From Ectocarpus siliculosus (Eukaryota; Sar; Phaeophyceae; Ectocarpales; Ectocarpaceae): a DNA stretch of 24,718 nt. The stretch is from NCBI GenBank assembly GCA_000310025.1, contig FN649741.1, forward strand, positions 4,585,407-4,610,124, read 5' to 3'. A program made the translations under genes and the position numbers. Positions 23,773-24,718 of the stretch are shown here, one piece after another. The first letter of the stretch is position 1. Every line of letters begins with the position of its first letter. The notes below the pieces were generated by a model. The model ran no database searches. It was not told the DNA's origin and worked only from the letters and a program-made list of their open reading frames with translations.

Positions 23773-24718
23773 TGTCCCATGGGCGTAACAAAACTGTCAT
23801 TAACAAAACTGTCAGTAGTAGCGTGTGGGATTGCTTCTGTGTAAATCTCAACGATGAATCAGATTTATTCACCGAAAGGTGCGTGGACTGGCTCCAGAAT
23901 AATCTATACATATAGTCTAGTTGCGATATCTAACTGGCATCCGCAGACAGCCATTCACCCACTCCCTCTGGTCCTCTGAATGGTCTTCTGTTTTTCACCA
24001 CTACTTGTTCGACTGTGCGGCGTCGACCGCAGGAGGGGTATAGATCAATAAATATAGCAAGTTTGGTGAGGTACATGTAGCCGATGCACTACTGTTTATT
24101 GAAACCGTCGAATTTGCCAGAGGCGTCTATGTTCCTGTATTTCGGGGTATCAGAATGGAGAAGAGTATTTTGGACGTGGTCACTTTCTCGGAGAGTTCAT
24201 GTGCAAGGAGAAGGCCTGCTGGACAGGCGTGCAATGGCAGAACTATACAAAACAGTAGTAAGTGGACTCAGAGAGAGGGATAACAGAATTCGCCAGGTTA
24301 GGAGGCCAAGAAACTGCGTTATTTCCCGCCCACCCGCCCTTTTCTTTCGAAGGTGAGGCAACGGAAGGAATTAGTAAATGGGGTAGAGTAAATGGTAGAG
24401 TATCATTGGGGACTTGGCAGTCTGAGAGGTTTCGTACAGTAGAAAGAGTTCCTCACATCGGTGGAAAGAGAATCCCCGGGCTGTTTTCCTAGGGGAGAGA
24501 GAGAGACAGTAGTACTGAGGGACAGAGACACGGTAGGACAGAGGGAGTCTGCGGAAACGTGTTCTGTCAGTGTAGTTTCTCTGTGTGAAGAGAAAATGGC
24601 AATTCGAAAGAAAAACAATGAATATCACTATCCCCAAGGGCGCACAATTTGTTTTTTTCCAACACCTACCCGACAAAACTTTTTTGAGACCTCTCCGGGG
24701 GGGCAGGGGGTACGAAGC

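Larger units (their letters stand above)
22598..24718. other. Gene-poor right end
   Basis: No gene is convincing. Frames at 23117-23590 (minus) and 24084-24356 (plus) are open but featureless. A consensus donor CGAAG|GTGAGG at about 24351 follows the latter, so an exon is possible. GAGTTCGATTCC at about 23257 is a good tRNA B-box, but no tRNA folds around it. Minisatellites are listed separately. Confidence 0.45.

Overview
The window looks like nuclear DNA of a brown alga (Phaeophyceae) or a close stramenopile relative. The strongest pointer is a spliced gene at about 11.2-13.2 kb. It encodes three cysteine/histidine motifs of the EsV-1-7 type (C-x4-C-x15/16-C-x2-H, with 12 residues between motifs), a family expanded in brown algae and named after a protein of an Ectocarpus virus. 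Several gene models have GT-AG introns with pyrimidine-rich acceptors. Coding density is low, and tandem repeats, minisatellites and short transposon copies are abundant. Nothing suggests a prokaryote or a compact viral genome.

Layout. 1-2.26 kb is a satellite-like array of about 20 units of 87 bp (29 codons, hence open in most frames), entering from the left edge. A 435-bp hAT-like miniature transposon (MITE) is inserted in its last, decayed unit. 2.3-8.2 kb is repeat-rich and gene-poor: microsatellites, a second MITE next to a frameshifted exon-like stretch, a triplicated block at 5.05-5.57 kb and a 455-bp diverged tandem duplication at 7.0-7.9 kb. A third MITE lies at 8.17-8.60 kb.

9.1-15.9 kb is the gene-bearing core. 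A minus-strand gene for an Ala/Thr/Gln-rich low-complexity protein (9158-10088, at least two exons) is divergent from the plus-strand EsV-1-7 gene (11189-13217, up to five exons). Between them lies a patchwork of direct and inverted duplications with a tRNA-like sequence. A fourth MITE separates the EsV-1-7 gene from a 157-160 aa basic Gly/Lys-rich ORF and supplies a possible start codon for it. Convergent to that ORF is a 399 aa protein with an XPA/Rad14-type zinc finger and an NPH motif.

16.5-17.3 kb holds a coding-like stretch whose frame shifts several times. 17.8-22.6 kb may be a long multi-exon gene for a secreted, cysteine-rich, Pro/Thr-rich protein with a C-terminal hydrophobic tail. 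Only its last exon is well supported. A cluster of CTTCCATGGAAG palindromes lies in its putative introns. 22.6-24.7 kb shows minisatellites and telomere-like fragments but no convincing gene.

The most interesting items are the four MITE copies with 8-bp target-site duplications and a conserved internal reading frame, the MITE terminus that creates an in-frame ATG, the EsV-1-7 gene with its duplicated phase-0 exons, and the XPA-like protein. All exon boundaries are read by eye and no transcript evidence was available.
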